A DNA stretch of 64,000 nt from Peribacillus cavernae (lineage in GTDB: Bacteria > Bacillota > Bacilli > Bacillales > DSM-1321). The position numbers and the translations under genes are program-made. Numbering within the stretch: position 1 is the first letter of the stretch; every line of letters starts with the position of its first letter. Below are positions 1-8,602 of this stretch, in pieces. The stretch is from the NCBI RefSeq assembly GCF_003989135.1, contig NZ_RYZZ01000020.1:62001-126000 (forward strand). The letters run 5' to 3'. The notes below the pieces were generated by a model. That model was given only the letters and a program-made list of their open reading frames with translations. It was not told the origin of the DNA and ran no database searches.

Positions 1-19
1 ATACAGAGGAAGTGATTAC

Positions 20-1309
20 ATGTTTGTCGATCAGGTCAAAGTGTTTGTAAAAGGCGGAGACGGCGGAAATGGCATAGTTGCCTACCGCAGGGAAAAATAC
101 GTGCCAAAAGGCGGCCCGGCTGGCGGAGACGGCGGTAACGGAGCCAACGTCATCCTTGAAGTCGAAGAAGGACTAAGGACGCTTATGGACTTCCGTTATC
201 AGCGCCATTTTAAAGCGCCGCGCGGAGAGCATGGCATGTCCAAAAACCAGCATGGGAAAAATTCAGCTGACATGGTGGTCAAGGTTCCGCCTGGTACGGT
301 TGTCATTGACGATGATACGAAAGAAGTGCTCGCTGATTTAGTAGAGCATGGGCAGCGCGCCGTCATTGCAAAAGGCGGCAGGGGCGGAAGAGGGAATTCC
401 CGCTTCGCCACGGCGGCAAATCCCGCTCCTGAGATTGCTGAAAATGGTGAACCCGGGCAGGAGCGTAATATCGTACTTGAATTGAAGGTATTGGCGGATG
501 TTGGTCTTGTCGGCTTTCCAAGTGTCGGAAAATCGACGCTTTTATCTGTCGTGTCTGCAGCGAAGCCGAAAATTGCTGAATATCATTTTACAACGATCGT
601 TCCTAATCTTGGTGTGGTTGAAACGGAAGACGGACGCAGCTTTGTTATGGCCGACTTGCCGGGATTGATTGAAGGGGCTTCAGAAGGCATCGGGCTCGGC
701 CATCAGTTTTTGCGCCATATTGAAAGGACGCGTGTCATTGTCCATGTAGTCGATATGTCAAGTTTGGAAGGCCGAGATCCGTATGAGGATTACCTGACGA
801 TCAATAATGAGCTTAAGGAATATAATTTACGGCTGACCGAACGCCCGCAGATCATTGTCGCCAATAAAATGGACATGCCTGATGCGGAAGCGAACCTAGA
901 AGTCTTTAAGGGAAAAATGACGGGGGACTATCCGGTATTCTCCATTTCAGCAGTTACCAGGGAAGGGATTCGCGACCTGTTATATACAATTGCTGATAAG
1001 ATTGAGGAAACCCCTGAATTTCCACTGGAGCATCAGGAAGAGGAAACAGGCGTCCATCGTGTCCTTTATAAACATGAATCATCCAGGGACGAATTCGCGA
1101 TTACCCGCGATCCTGATGGCAGCTTTGTCGTTTCCGGATTTAAGGTGGAAAGATTGTTCAAGATGACCGATTTCACCCGTGAAGAGTCGGTGCGCCGCTT
1201 TGCAAGACAGCTTCGTTCCTTCGGTGTCGATGATGTGTTGAGAGAAAAAGGAGCAAAAGACGGTGACACGGTAAGGCTCCTTGAATATGAATTCGAATTT
1301 GTAGAATGA
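20..1309 (+). CDS. obgE: GTPase ObgE/CgtA
   Basis: Essential Obg-family GTPase acting in late 50S ribosome assembly, in stress responses and in Bacillus in the sporulation and general stress pathways. The 429 residues show the three usual parts. A glycine-rich Obg domain covers about residues 1-158. The G domain has the P-loop [11 protein letters not shown] near residue 164, DLPGL near 212 and NKMD near 282. A C-terminal OCT domain follows from about residue 345. The ATG has AGAGGAAG just upstream. The window opens only 19 bases before the start, so the usual upstream neighbour spo0B would lie outside. Length and motifs are normal for the family. Confidence 0.97.
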   Translation: MFVDQVKVFVKGGDGGNGIVAYRREKYVPKGGPAGGDGGNGANVILEVEEGLRTLMDFRYQRHFKAPRGEHGMSKNQHGKNSADMVVKVPPGTVVIDDDTKEVLADLVEHGQRAVIAKGGRGGRGNSRFATAANPAPEIAENGEPGQERNIVLELKVLADVGLVGFPSVGKSTLLSVVSAAKPKIAEYHFTTIVPNLGVVETEDGRSFVMADLPGLIEGASEGIGLGHQFLRHIERTRVIVHVVDMSSLEGRDPYEDYLTINNELKEYNLRLTERPQIIVANKMDMPDAEANLEVFKGKMTGDYPVFSISAVTREGIRDLLYTIADKIEETPEFPLEHQEEETGVHRVLYKHESSRDEFAITRDPDGSFVVSGFKVERLFKMTDFTREESVRRFARQLRSFGVDDVLREKGAKDGDTVRLLEYEFEFVE

Positions 1310-1404
1310 TTATTATTGCAGCTGGGGAAGGGAAAGCCGCATTCTCTTCTCGGGCTGTTTGGATACTATCGCTCTGTTAGAGCTGGCAAAGAGGTGCATG
1401 GATA

Positions 1405-1854
1405 TTGAACAAGACCGATAAGAAATTTTATTTGGTTCGTGAAGATGTCCTCCCTGAAGCAATGCAAAAAACGCTGGATGCAAAAGAGCTGATTGAACGG
1501 GGGAAAGCAGAGTCGGTTTGGGAAGCTGTCCAAAGAGTGGATTTAAGCAGAAGCGCATTCTACAAATACAGGGACACAGTCTTCCCATTTCACACGGTAG
1601 TTAAAGAAAAGCTGATTACTTTGTTCTTTTATCTTGAAGACCGCTCCGGTACGTTATCACAGCTTTTGAGCACTGTAGCATCATCTGGTTGCAATATCAT
1701 GACCATCCACCAGACGATTCCGCTGCAGGGGAGGGCGAACGTAACACTGTCGCTGAATACAAGCGGGATTACCATGGAAATAGAGGAGCTGTTATCGAGA
1801 TTTAGAAAGATGGAATTTGTGGAAAAAGTGGAAGTGCTGGGTTCAGGAGCTTAA
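1405..1854 (+). CDS. pheB: ACT domain protein PheB
   Basis: Small ACT-domain protein that precedes pheA in Bacillus. ACT domains usually bind amino acids. PheB has been described as a chorismate-mutase-like or regulatory protein, but its role is not settled. The 149 residues consist of an N-terminal helical part and an ACT domain from about residue 70 ([19 protein letters not shown]). I chose the TTG start at 1405 because GAGGTG lies 8 bases upstream; the ATG at 1398 is out of frame. It sits 95 bases after obgE, and a weak terminator-like hairpin separates it from pheA. Confidence 0.9.
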   Translation: MNKTDKKFYLVREDVLPEAMQKTLDAKELIERGKAESVWEAVQRVDLSRSAFYKYRDTVFPFHTVVKEKLITLFFYLEDRSGTLSQLLSTVASSGCNIMTIHQTIPLQGRANVTLSLNTSGITMEIEELLSRFRKMEFVEKVEVLGSGA

Positions 1855-1866
1855 TATTTGGAGGAT

Positions 1867-1892
1867 GCCGTATATTATTTTGTACGGCTTTT
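1867..1892 (+). terminator. weak terminator-like hairpin after pheB
   Basis: GCCGTA (1867-1872) pairs with TACGGC (1883-1888) and is followed by TTTT. The stem is only 6 bp with a 10-base loop, so termination is probably partial and pheA may still receive read-through. Confidence 0.45.
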
Positions 1893-1999
1893 AAAATGGG
1901 TAAAAAGAGGAATGCCAGTTTTCAAGCCTGACTATTGTAATAAATCCGAAAATGGCATAAGATAGATAGTAAATTTTCTTAAAAAAGAGGGAGTACAGA

Positions 2000-2896
2000 A
2001 TGTCACAAAGTATCGCTTTTCTCGGGCCGAAAGCTACATTTACCGATCTGGCCGTTTCGCGCTTATTTCCTGATGACACAAAAATAGCGATGTCCACCAT
2101 CCCGGAATGCCTGGATGCAGTGAGTGAAGGGCAAACCGACCTTGCCGTCGTGCCAATCGAAAATGCATTGGAGGGCTCGGTGAATATCACACTGGATTAT
2201 CTGGTGCATGAAGTGGACCTTCCGATCAGGGGGGAGATCATTACACCGATCCAGCAGCATATCATGGTGCATCCGGATAATGATAGTCCCGCTTTTTTGC
2301 CAGAAACCATTTATTCACATTCACATGCTATCGCGCAATGCCACAAATTTTTACATAAAGAGCTAAGTGGAATTAGATGTGAAAATACGACCTCCACTGC
2401 AGCCGCCGCAAAAATAGTGAAAGAAAATCCTGAGAGAAAAATTGCGGCAATCGCCAATGAAATGGCAGCGCAGGAATATGGCTTACAGATAACCAAGCAC
2501 AATATTCATGACTTCAGTCACAACCATACGAAGTTTGTCGTCCTTTCAAAGTCTGAAGTACAGTATAAAAATACGACCGCTGTTCCACAGGGCTATAAAA
2601 CAACGCTGATGGTCATGCTTCCGGCTGATCATTCAGGAGCGCTGCATCAGGTGCTGTCAGCTTTTGCCTGGAGGAAGCTCAATCTCTCAAAAATCGAATC
2701 GCGTCCGATGAAAACCGGGCTAGGGAATTACATTTTTATCATCGATCTTGAAATGAAGATGGATGATGTGCTGGTTCCAGGTGCAATCTCAGAATTAGAA
2801 GCGCTCGGCTGTAAAGTGTCACTGCTCGGCAGCTATCCAAGCTTCATGGTCGAAGAGGCAGCTGACCAAGCGGAAGTTAGTCTGAAAACGAGATAA
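2000..2896 (+). CDS. pheA: prephenate dehydratase
   Basis: Converts prephenate to phenylpyruvate in phenylalanine biosynthesis, in the cytoplasm. The 298-residue protein begins with the typical IAFLGPKATFTDLA. It has the paired-lobe catalytic domain to about residue 190 and a C-terminal ACT domain from about residue 200 that carries the ESRP motif used for phenylalanine feedback binding. There is no chorismate mutase domain, as is normal for Bacillus PheA. The start has AAGAGGGAG upstream. A strong hairpin terminator follows directly. Confidence 0.96.
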   Translation: MSQSIAFLGPKATFTDLAVSRLFPDDTKIAMSTIPECLDAVSEGQTDLAVVPIENALEGSVNITLDYLVHEVDLPIRGEIITPIQQHIMVHPDNDSPAFLPETIYSHSHAIAQCHKFLHKELSGIRCENTTSTAAAAKIVKENPERKIAAIANEMAAQEYGLQITKHNIHDFSHNHTKFVVLSKSEVQYKNTTAVPQGYKTTLMVMLPADHSGALHQVLSAFAWRKLNLSKIESRPMKTGLGNYIFIIDLEMKMDDVLVPGAISELEALGCKVSLLGSYPSFMVEEAADQAEVSLKTR

Positions 2897-2900
2897 GGAA

Positions 2901-2937
2901 AAAGCAGAAGCCAGGTTAGGAGCTTCTGCTTTTTTTC
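2901..2937. terminator. bidirectional terminator between pheA and niaR
   Basis: AGCAGAAGC (2903-2911) pairs with GCTTCTGCT (2922-2930), followed by TTTTTT on the plus strand. On the minus strand the same hairpin is followed by TTTTTCC. It can therefore end both pheA and the convergent nifS-niaR transcript. Confidence 0.85.
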
Positions 2938-3008
2938 TCTTTTTAAGAAATGTTCGGTGTTTTGTTGTAAACGCCTAAATTTTATGGAGAATGGTCAGTT
3001 TCGGGATG

Positions 3009-3545
3009 CTATTCCACCAATAAATTTGCTTTTCTTAAAGCTTCCTCAGCTTCCTCCAGCAGTTCTTCAGATAAGGCTATCAGCGTGTGGAGATGAATTC
3101 CTTCGGTAAGTTCGGATAAAAAGGCGGCTTTCGTCTCCGCGATTTTCTCAAGGAATTGTTGGACTTCCTTTCGGCTGCTTACCATAATCGAAGCCGTTAA
3201 ATCACCGTATACTGGGTGTTCGATTGTGACGTCTTTGACTGTGATGCCAAAGTCGACGAGTAAATTCAGTTCTTCTTCCGTTCGTGTCGGGCCATGCAGG
3301 CAGGCGACGATTTTTTCAAAGCTTTGCTGCAGCGGTGGATTGGCAAAGTACATATACCCCTGTGCCGTGGCGACAATCGGCTCTTGCTTTGCCTTTAGCA
3401 GAGTAATATCCCCGACAATCACCTGGCGGCTTACATGGGCGATCCGCGCCAATTCGGTGCCGGTAACAGGCTTTTCACTTGTTTTCAAAATGTGCAAAAG
3501 CTTAGCCCTTCTATCTTCACCTAATAACTTTTTCTTTACTGTCAT
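3009..3545 (-). CDS. niaR: NAD biosynthesis repressor NiaR (YrxA)
   Basis: Transcription repressor of NAD de novo genes that uses nicotinic acid as corepressor. The 178 residues have an N-terminal winged helix-turn-helix (about residues 8-60; HVSRQVIVGDITLLKA) and a 3H domain, named for three conserved histidines. These are visible in CLHGPT, EHPVYG and GIHLHTL. It lies 71 bases downstream of nifS on the same strand and probably shares its transcript, so it would repress its own synthesis through the nifS/nadB control region. Upstream on the minus strand is GGAGAGG, at normal spacing. Confidence 0.93.
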   Translation of the reverse strand: MTVKKKLLGEDRRAKLLHILKTSEKPVTGTELARIAHVSRQVIVGDITLLKAKQEPIVATAQGYMYFANPPLQQSFEKIVACLHGPTRTEEELNLLVDFGITVKDVTIEHPVYGDLTASIMVSSRKEVQQFLEKIAETKAAFLSELTEGIHLHTLIALSEELLEEAEEALRKANLLVE

Positions 3546-3616
3546 GTTACCTCTCCTTATTCCGGCAAACGTACAACCATTTTAGCATAAGTTGCAGCCA
3601 AGGTCATAAGTCGGGT

Positions 3617-4738
3617 TTATTGGATGATGCTGGCGATTGTTTGGCTAAGGCCGATGATATGTTCTTCAGTAGTATCTTTACCAAGAGAAATACGGATAAG
3701 CCCTTTGGCCTCTTCATCACTTTTGCTGATGGCTTTCATTGTTTTCGATGGCTCCTGTTTGCCGATCGTGCAGGCGCTCCCGGTTGAAACGGCATATCCG
3801 GCACGATTTAATTCGAGCATGAGGAATTGTCCCTGAAAGCCAGGGAATATCAGCCCGATAATAGAGGGCAGCTGTTCTGTATCCGACTGGATTACTTCAA
3901 AAGAAACCTGCTTTTTCCTTAGTTTCCCGATTAGCAATGTCCGCAAAGCCTTCGTTTTCTCCCACTCGGCTTGCCTATTTTGATGAACTTTTTTACAGGC
4001 GGTAACGAACGATGCAATCGCGGGAACGTTAACGGTACCGGCACGGAAGCCATTTTCATGGGAAGTTCCGGGGACGGGCGGTTTTAACCGATGGATATTC
4101 GGAAAAATGACGGCCCCGGCACCCTTAGGGCCATAAACCTTATGGCTAGAGATTGATAGGCTGTCAGCGGCGGAACAAATCGATATCAGATCAAGCTTGC
4201 CAAATGACTGGACGCAGTCGGCGTGAAGGAATATCTCACGGTTGCCGATTATTTCCCTGATTTTATCCAGCGGCTGGATACAGCCAATTTCCGAATTGGC
4301 ATGCGCGACAACGATCATGCATGTTGACTGTCTAATCGCACTCAACAGATCTATTAAATTGACGATTCCATCTTGTTTATGTTTCAGGTAAGTAATTTCA
4401 TATCCTTCCTGCCCAAGCTTCGATAAATAATTTGCAATCGATGAATGCTCCGTTTTTGAAGCGATAATATGATTTTTCCCTGGTTTGCGTGATGAGAGGA
4501 ATGTTTCCAGGGCAACAAGATTGCTTTCTGTGCCTCCGCTTGTAAAAACGACTCCTTCTTTATCCACATCCAGAAGCGAAGCAAGCTCCTGGCGTGAAAA
4601 GTCGAGAAGTCGATTTGCCGCTGATCCGATATCATGAAGACTGCTTGAATTGCCGTAAAATCTTTTCGATGCCTCGATAAAAATATCCAAAGCTTCCTCG
4701 TCAATTGGCGCCGTTGCTGCGTAATCCAAATAGATCAT
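3617..4738 (-). CDS. nifS: cysteine desulfurase NifS/NadS, NAD-pathway type
   Basis: PLP-dependent cysteine desulfurase. In Bacillus this NifS paralogue supplies sulfur for the [4Fe-4S] cluster of the quinolinate synthase NadA. The PLP lysine lies in SSHKVYGPKG (near residue 199) and the catalytic cysteine in GSACTIG (near residue 322). I place the start at ATG 4738: the only SD-like sequence (GCGGGA) is 10 bases upstream. The alternative GTG at 4747, giving three more residues, would be almost on top of it. It is divergent from nadBCA and heads the nifS-niaR operon. Confidence 0.93.
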   Translation of the reverse strand: MIYLDYAATAPIDEEALDIFIEASKRFYGNSSSLHDIGSAANRLLDFSRQELASLLDVDKEGVVFTSGGTESNLVALETFLSSRKPGKNHIIASKTEHSSIANYLSKLGQEGYEITYLKHKQDGIVNLIDLLSAIRQSTCMIVVAHANSEIGCIQPLDKIREIIGNREIFLHADCVQSFGKLDLISICSAADSLSISSHKVYGPKGAGAVIFPNIHRLKPPVPGTSHENGFRAGTVNVPAIASFVTACKKVHQNRQAEWEKTKALRTLLIGKLRKKQVSFEVIQSDTEQLPSIIGLIFPGFQGQFLMLELNRAGYAVSTGSACTIGKQEPSKTMKAISKSDEEAKGLIRISLGKDTTEEHIIGLSQTIASIIQ

Positions 4739-4747
4739 TGTAGTCAC

Positions 4748-4841
4748 ATCCCGCTTTCAGATAATTAAAAAACTCTTGTAAATAGTTTAATAATATGTAA
4801 ATATAGTTGTCAAGACACCTGTTAAATCAGGAGGGAATAAA
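4748..4841. promoter_or_regulatory. divergent control region nifS/nadB with putative NiaR operator
   Basis: This 94-bp gap between divergent operons holds TTGTCAAGACACCTGT at 4807-4822. From memory it resembles the Bacillales NiaR (YrxA) site, which includes ACAGGTGTCTTGACA on the other strand. The minus-strand reading contains a perfect -35 TTGACA (4813-4808) with a TATTAA-like -10 about 15 bases further on toward nifS, so bound NiaR would cover that promoter. The nadB SD (CAGGAGGG, 4829-4836) lies directly downstream. The operator assignment is inference from context and remembered motif. Confidence 0.6.
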
Positions 4842-6437
4842 ATGAGATCTTCAGAGGTTATTGTGGTTGGAAGTGGAATTGCCGCACTCCAAACCGCATT
4901 AGGAGCTGCTATAACGAAAAATGTGATTATTTTCACAAAAGATAAGCTAAGAAGCAGCAATTCCTATCTGGCACAGGGCGGGATTGCCGCCGCCATTTCC
5001 GCGGAAGACAGCACAGACAAACATGCTCAGGACACGCTCCTTGCCGGGAGAAATTATAACAACCCCGATGCGGTCTTGAAATTGGTGCAAGAAGCTCCTG
5101 CGGTGATGAACTCACTGATATTATCCGGCATGGAATTTGATCGGGAACGCGGTGGAAAGGTATCGCTTGGGATGGAAGGGGCACATAGTGAAAGGCGGAT
5201 CATGCACCGTGATGGTGATGCCACGGGAAAATACTTGATCGAACATTATCTTTCACAGCTCGAGAAATCTTCGATAAAAGTCATGGAAGAAAAAGAAGTG
5301 ATCGAGCTGATTATCGGTGAAGACGATTCCTGCATCGGTGTAAAGACGCTGGACCCGGAAGGCCGCAAAGAGTCGTATTATGGAAACCATATCGTCCTCG
5401 CCACCGGGGGCTGCGGCGCACTTTATCGTTTTACTTCGAATTCGCCGGGAGTAACGGGTGACGGCATTGCGATGGCGTTGAAAGCAGGGGCGCGGATAAA
5501 GGATATGGAGTTCATTCAATTTCACCCTACATTATTGTTTATAAATGGGAAAACACACGGCCTTGTATCGGAAGCTGTTCGGGGAGAAGGAGCGAAGCTG
5601 GTTACCGAATCCGACAAAAAAGTGATGGAAGGCGTCCATCCGCTAAACGACCTTGCACCGCGGCATATTGTCGCCCAGACGATTTATGCTTATCTCCAGC
5701 AGGGAGAAAGAGTCTACCTCGATATCTCAATGATTCCTGCATTTAAGAAGCGTTTCCCGACGATTTCCCTTCTTTGTGAACGCAATGGAATTGATAACAG
5801 TTCAGGGAAAATTCCGGTGGCACCTGGGAATCACTTTCTGATGGGAGGCATTGAAACCGATAACGTTGGCAGGACATCTGTCCGTGGATTGTATGCCGTC
5901 GGTGAGGCAGCCTGTTCGGGGGTGCATGGAGCAAACCGGCTTGCAAGTAATTCCTTGCTGGAAGGGATTGTTTTTGGCAAAGCCGTCGGTAGCTTCATTG
6001 CCAGTGAACCAGAACGGGAACTGCCAAATCAAAGATTCGAACCAACTAATAGGAGTCATATCCCGACCCTTCCTTCCTTAAGCGAGCTGAGCGAGAAGTT
6101 GATGCGATATGCAGGGATTATCAGGAATGAGACAGGGCTTGAAACTCTGCTGGATTGGCTTGGAAGTTTCGATCTGGCGGAGGTGTTGGAGGGTTCAGGC
6201 AGCGGGTTAACCAAGGAGCAAATACGTGCGGCCAACGGAATCCTGGTGGCATGGCTGATCGCCGAATCGGCTTTGTGCCGAAAAGAAAGCCGCGGCGGGC
6301 ATTTTCGCAGTGATTATCCGGTGGAAAATGATAAAGATTGGCTGAAGCAATCCGTTGTAATCGATAAAAATAAGATGGAAAAAAGATTGAAAGGGCGGAG
6401 ATACCATGAACAAATTAAAGTTAAAGCAACTACTTGA
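4842..6437 (+). CDS. nadB: L-aspartate oxidase
   Basis: FAD enzyme that oxidises L-aspartate to iminoaspartate, the first step of NAD de novo synthesis, feeding NadA. The 531-residue protein starts with an FAD-binding Rossmann motif (VVGSGIAALQTALGA). It contains FIQFHPTLL, the active-site stretch EAVRGEGAKL, and the C-terminal flavin-binding segment SGVHGANRLASNSLLEG, all typical of the succinate dehydrogenase/fumarate reductase flavoprotein family. CAGGAGGG precedes the ATG. The last 32 bases overlap the start of nadC, which indicates translational coupling in a nadB-nadC-nadA operon. Confidence 0.96.
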   Translation: MRSSEVIVVGSGIAALQTALGAAITKNVIIFTKDKLRSSNSYLAQGGIAAAISAEDSTDKHAQDTLLAGRNYNNPDAVLKLVQEAPAVMNSLILSGMEFDRERGGKVSLGMEGAHSERRIMHRDGDATGKYLIEHYLSQLEKSSIKVMEEKEVIELIIGEDDSCIGVKTLDPEGRKESYYGNHIVLATGGCGALYRFTSNSPGVTGDGIAMALKAGARIKDMEFIQFHPTLLFINGKTHGLVSEAVRGEGAKLVTESDKKVMEGVHPLNDLAPRHIVAQTIYAYLQQGERVYLDISMIPAFKKRFPTISLLCERNGIDNSSGKIPVAPGNHFLMGGIETDNVGRTSVRGLYAVGEAACSGVHGANRLASNSLLEGIVFGKAVGSFIASEPERELPNQRFEPTNRSHIPTLPSLSELSEKLMRYAGIIRNETGLETLLDWLGSFDLAEVLEGSGSGLTKEQIRAANGILVAWLIAESALCRKESRGGHFRSDYPVENDKDWLKQSVVIDKNKMEKRLKGRRYHEQIKVKATT

Positions 6438-7257
6438 ACAGTTTTTCATCGAAGATATCGGTGACCGTGATGTCACGAGCGATTTATTATTTACCGAACA
6501 AGAGCAGGGAACGCTAACATTCATTGCAAAGGAAGGCGGGGTTTTTTCAGGATGTGACGTTATTCAGAGCGGTTTTTTCCTACTGGATGAGAAAGCTAGT
6601 GTTCAACTATTTGTGAAGGACGGTGACTCCTTCTATGCTGGCGGAGAACTTGCCAGGATCACCGGTGACATGGCCGCCCTGCTTAAAGCGGAACGGGTCG
6701 TTCTCAATCTAGTCCAACGAATGAGTGCGATTGCCACGCAGGCTCAAAAGGCAGTGCAAATCCTCGATGGAACGAAAACGAAACCGTGTGATACGAGAAA
6801 AACAACACCAGGGCTCAGGATGCTTGAAAAATATGCCGTCCGCTGCGGCGGAGCGTCTAACCATCGGTATGGCCTCTACGATTCGGTGATGATCAAGGAT
6901 AATCATATCTCATTCGCTGGATCGATTTCAAAGGCAGTCATGCTCGCTAAGTCCAAAGTCGGCCTTGCGGTGAAAATTGAAGTGGAGACCGAGTCAGCAG
7001 AACAGGTCAGGGAAGCAGTCGAAGCAGGAGCTGATATCATCATGTTCGATAACCGGACACCAGAGCAGATTAAACAGCTCATTCCACTTGTGCCTGTGCC
7101 TATCATTACCGAAGCTTCCGGAGGCATCAATCTTGAAAATTTATCGTTATACCGCGATTGCGGTGTGGATTATATTTCACTTGGCAGCCTGACACATAGC
7201 GTAAAGGCACTGGACATTAGCGCAAAGGTCAAAATGCTCATGCTGCAGGAAAGGTAA
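6406..7257 (+). CDS. nadC: nicotinate-nucleotide diphosphorylase (carboxylating)
   Basis: Quinolinate phosphoribosyltransferase: quinolinate plus PRPP gives nicotinate mononucleotide. The 283 residues show the N-terminal domain (FFIEDIGDRDVTSD), the phosphate-binding DTRKTTPGLR near residue 130, MIKDNH near 164, and the barrel end ASGGINLENL with YISLGSLTHS. All are hallmark segments of NadC. GGGCGGAG lies upstream of the ATG, inside nadB. NadA follows after 12 bases. Confidence 0.96.
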   Translation: MNKLKLKQLLEQFFIEDIGDRDVTSDLLFTEQEQGTLTFIAKEGGVFSGCDVIQSGFFLLDEKASVQLFVKDGDSFYAGGELARITGDMAALLKAERVVLNLVQRMSAIATQAQKAVQILDGTKTKPCDTRKTTPGLRMLEKYAVRCGGASNHRYGLYDSVMIKDNHISFAGSISKAVMLAKSKVGLAVKIEVETESAEQVREAVEAGADIIMFDNRTPEQIKQLIPLVPVPIITEASGGINLENLSLYRDCGVDYISLGSLTHSVKALDISAKVKMLMLQER

Positions 7258-7269
7258 GGTGGAGATCAC

Positions 7270-8376
7270 ATGAATATTTTAGAAATGGCGAATGCGCCGG
7301 GAATGATGCTTCCCGATCAATATAAAAGGATGAGTACAGTGGAAATGGAAGACAGGGTAAGAGGCATCAAGCAAAGACTGGGACGTTCTCTGTTCATTCC
7401 GGGACATCATTATCAGCGCGAAGAAGTGATTCAATTTGCCGATGTAACCGGTGATTCATTGCAGCTTGCAAAGCTTTCCGGAAGTAACCGGGACGCCCGG
7501 CATATTGTCTTTTGCGGAGTTCATTTTATGGCAGAGACGGCGGATATCCTTACCTCAAACGATCAGACCGTTCTGCTGCCCGATATGCGTGCGGGCTGCT
7601 CGATGGCGGATATGGCGGATATCCATCAAACGGAAAGAGCCTGGGAAAAGCTCCAGAATATATTCGGCGATACTATTTTGCCTTTAACGTATGTCAACTC
7701 GACCGCAAATATAAAGGCCTTTGTCGGCAGAAATGGCGGAGCGACGGTCACTTCCTCCAACGCTAAGAAAATGCTTCAATGGGCATTCACCCAAAAAGAA
7801 CGGATCCTCTTCCTGCCAGACCAGCACTTAGGACGCAATACAGCTTTTGATTTAGGGATCCCATTAGAACAAATGGCTGTTTGGGATCCTCACCGTGATG
7901 AATTGATCTATGATGGTGACATACAAGAAATTAAAGTCCTGCTCTGGAAAGGGCACTGTTCCGTTCATGAAAACTTTACCGTCGCCAATATTGAAGCGGT
8001 CCGGGCAGAATACCCGAATATGAAAATCCTTGTTCACCCGGAATGCAGAAGGGAAGTCGTCGAGCTGTCAGACTACAACGGGTCGACCTCTTATATCATC
8101 AACATGCTTGAAAAGGCTGCAACAGGCAGCGAGTGGGCAATCGGTACGGAAAGCAACCTTGTAAAACGGTTGAGACAAGCGCATCAGGATAAAAAAATCA
8201 TCTCGCTCAATCCAAATATGTGTCCGTGCCTGACGATGAATCGAATCGATTTGCCTCATTTATTATGGTCACTGGAATCGATTGAAGCAGACAATATTGT
8301 GAATCCGATTAGGGTGGAAGCTGAAATAGCCGCAGATGCCGTTCTGGCCCTAGAAAGAATGCTGCAACGGGCATAA
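7270..8376 (+). CDS. nadA: quinolinate synthase
   Basis: [4Fe-4S] enzyme that condenses iminoaspartate with dihydroxyacetone phosphate to quinolinate. The 368 residues match the length of the Bacillus type. Conserved cluster cysteines are visible in [18 protein letters not shown] and [10 protein letters not shown]. Also present are the substrate-binding segments [25 protein letters not shown] and GTESNL. It ends the nad operon; GGTGGAG precedes the ATG. A hairpin terminator follows 14 bases after the stop. Confidence 0.96.
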   Translation: MNILEMANAPGMMLPDQYKRMSTVEMEDRVRGIKQRLGRSLFIPGHHYQREEVIQFADVTGDSLQLAKLSGSNRDARHIVFCGVHFMAETADILTSNDQTVLLPDMRAGCSMADMADIHQTERAWEKLQNIFGDTILPLTYVNSTANIKAFVGRNGGATVTSSNAKKMLQWAFTQKERILFLPDQHLGRNTAFDLGIPLEQMAVWDPHRDELIYDGDIQEIKVLLWKGHCSVHENFTVANIEAVRAEYPNMKILVHPECRREVVELSDYNGSTSYIINMLEKAATGSEWAIGTESNLVKRLRQAHQDKKIISLNPNMCPCLTMNRIDLPHLLWSLESIEADNIVNPIRVEAEIAADAVLALERMLQRA

Positions 8377-8390
8377 CAATTTTTTATATG

Positions 8391-8433
8391 GCTGTACCGG
8401 AAATCCCTATATAATGCCGGGAACAGCTTTTTT
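8391..8433 (+). terminator. terminator of the nadBCA operon
   Basis: GCTGT-A-CCGG (8391-8400) pairs with CCGG-GA-ACAGC (8417-8427), followed by TTTTTT. The stem has a small internal mismatch. Confidence 0.75.
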
Positions 8434-8544
8434 GGCTTTTATGTAATAGCTAAAATGTTTTCAAATCCTTCTCGCTAATGTTCTCTTCTTATGTTTTCCA
8501 GCATAAAATTTTTCTTTTACGCATAAGTTTTGATGAAAATGTTA

Positions 8545-8570
8545 GCAATTTGCCCATCGCTTCATAGTAT
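8545..8570 (+). promoter_or_regulatory. possible sigma-E-type promoter of safA
   Basis: CATAGTAT at 8563-8570 resembles the sigma-E -10 consensus CATACAAT, with a weak GCAATT (8545-8550) in the -35 position. safA of B. subtilis is known to be made under sigma-E control; the match here is modest. Confidence 0.3.
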
Positions 8571-8602
8571 AGAGGGACATAGGCATAGGAGGGATTTACA
8601 GC

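Noticed and set aside
1310-1404. Possible small gene between obgE and pheB
   Set aside because: No start codon with SD opens a frame here. It is ordinary spacer.
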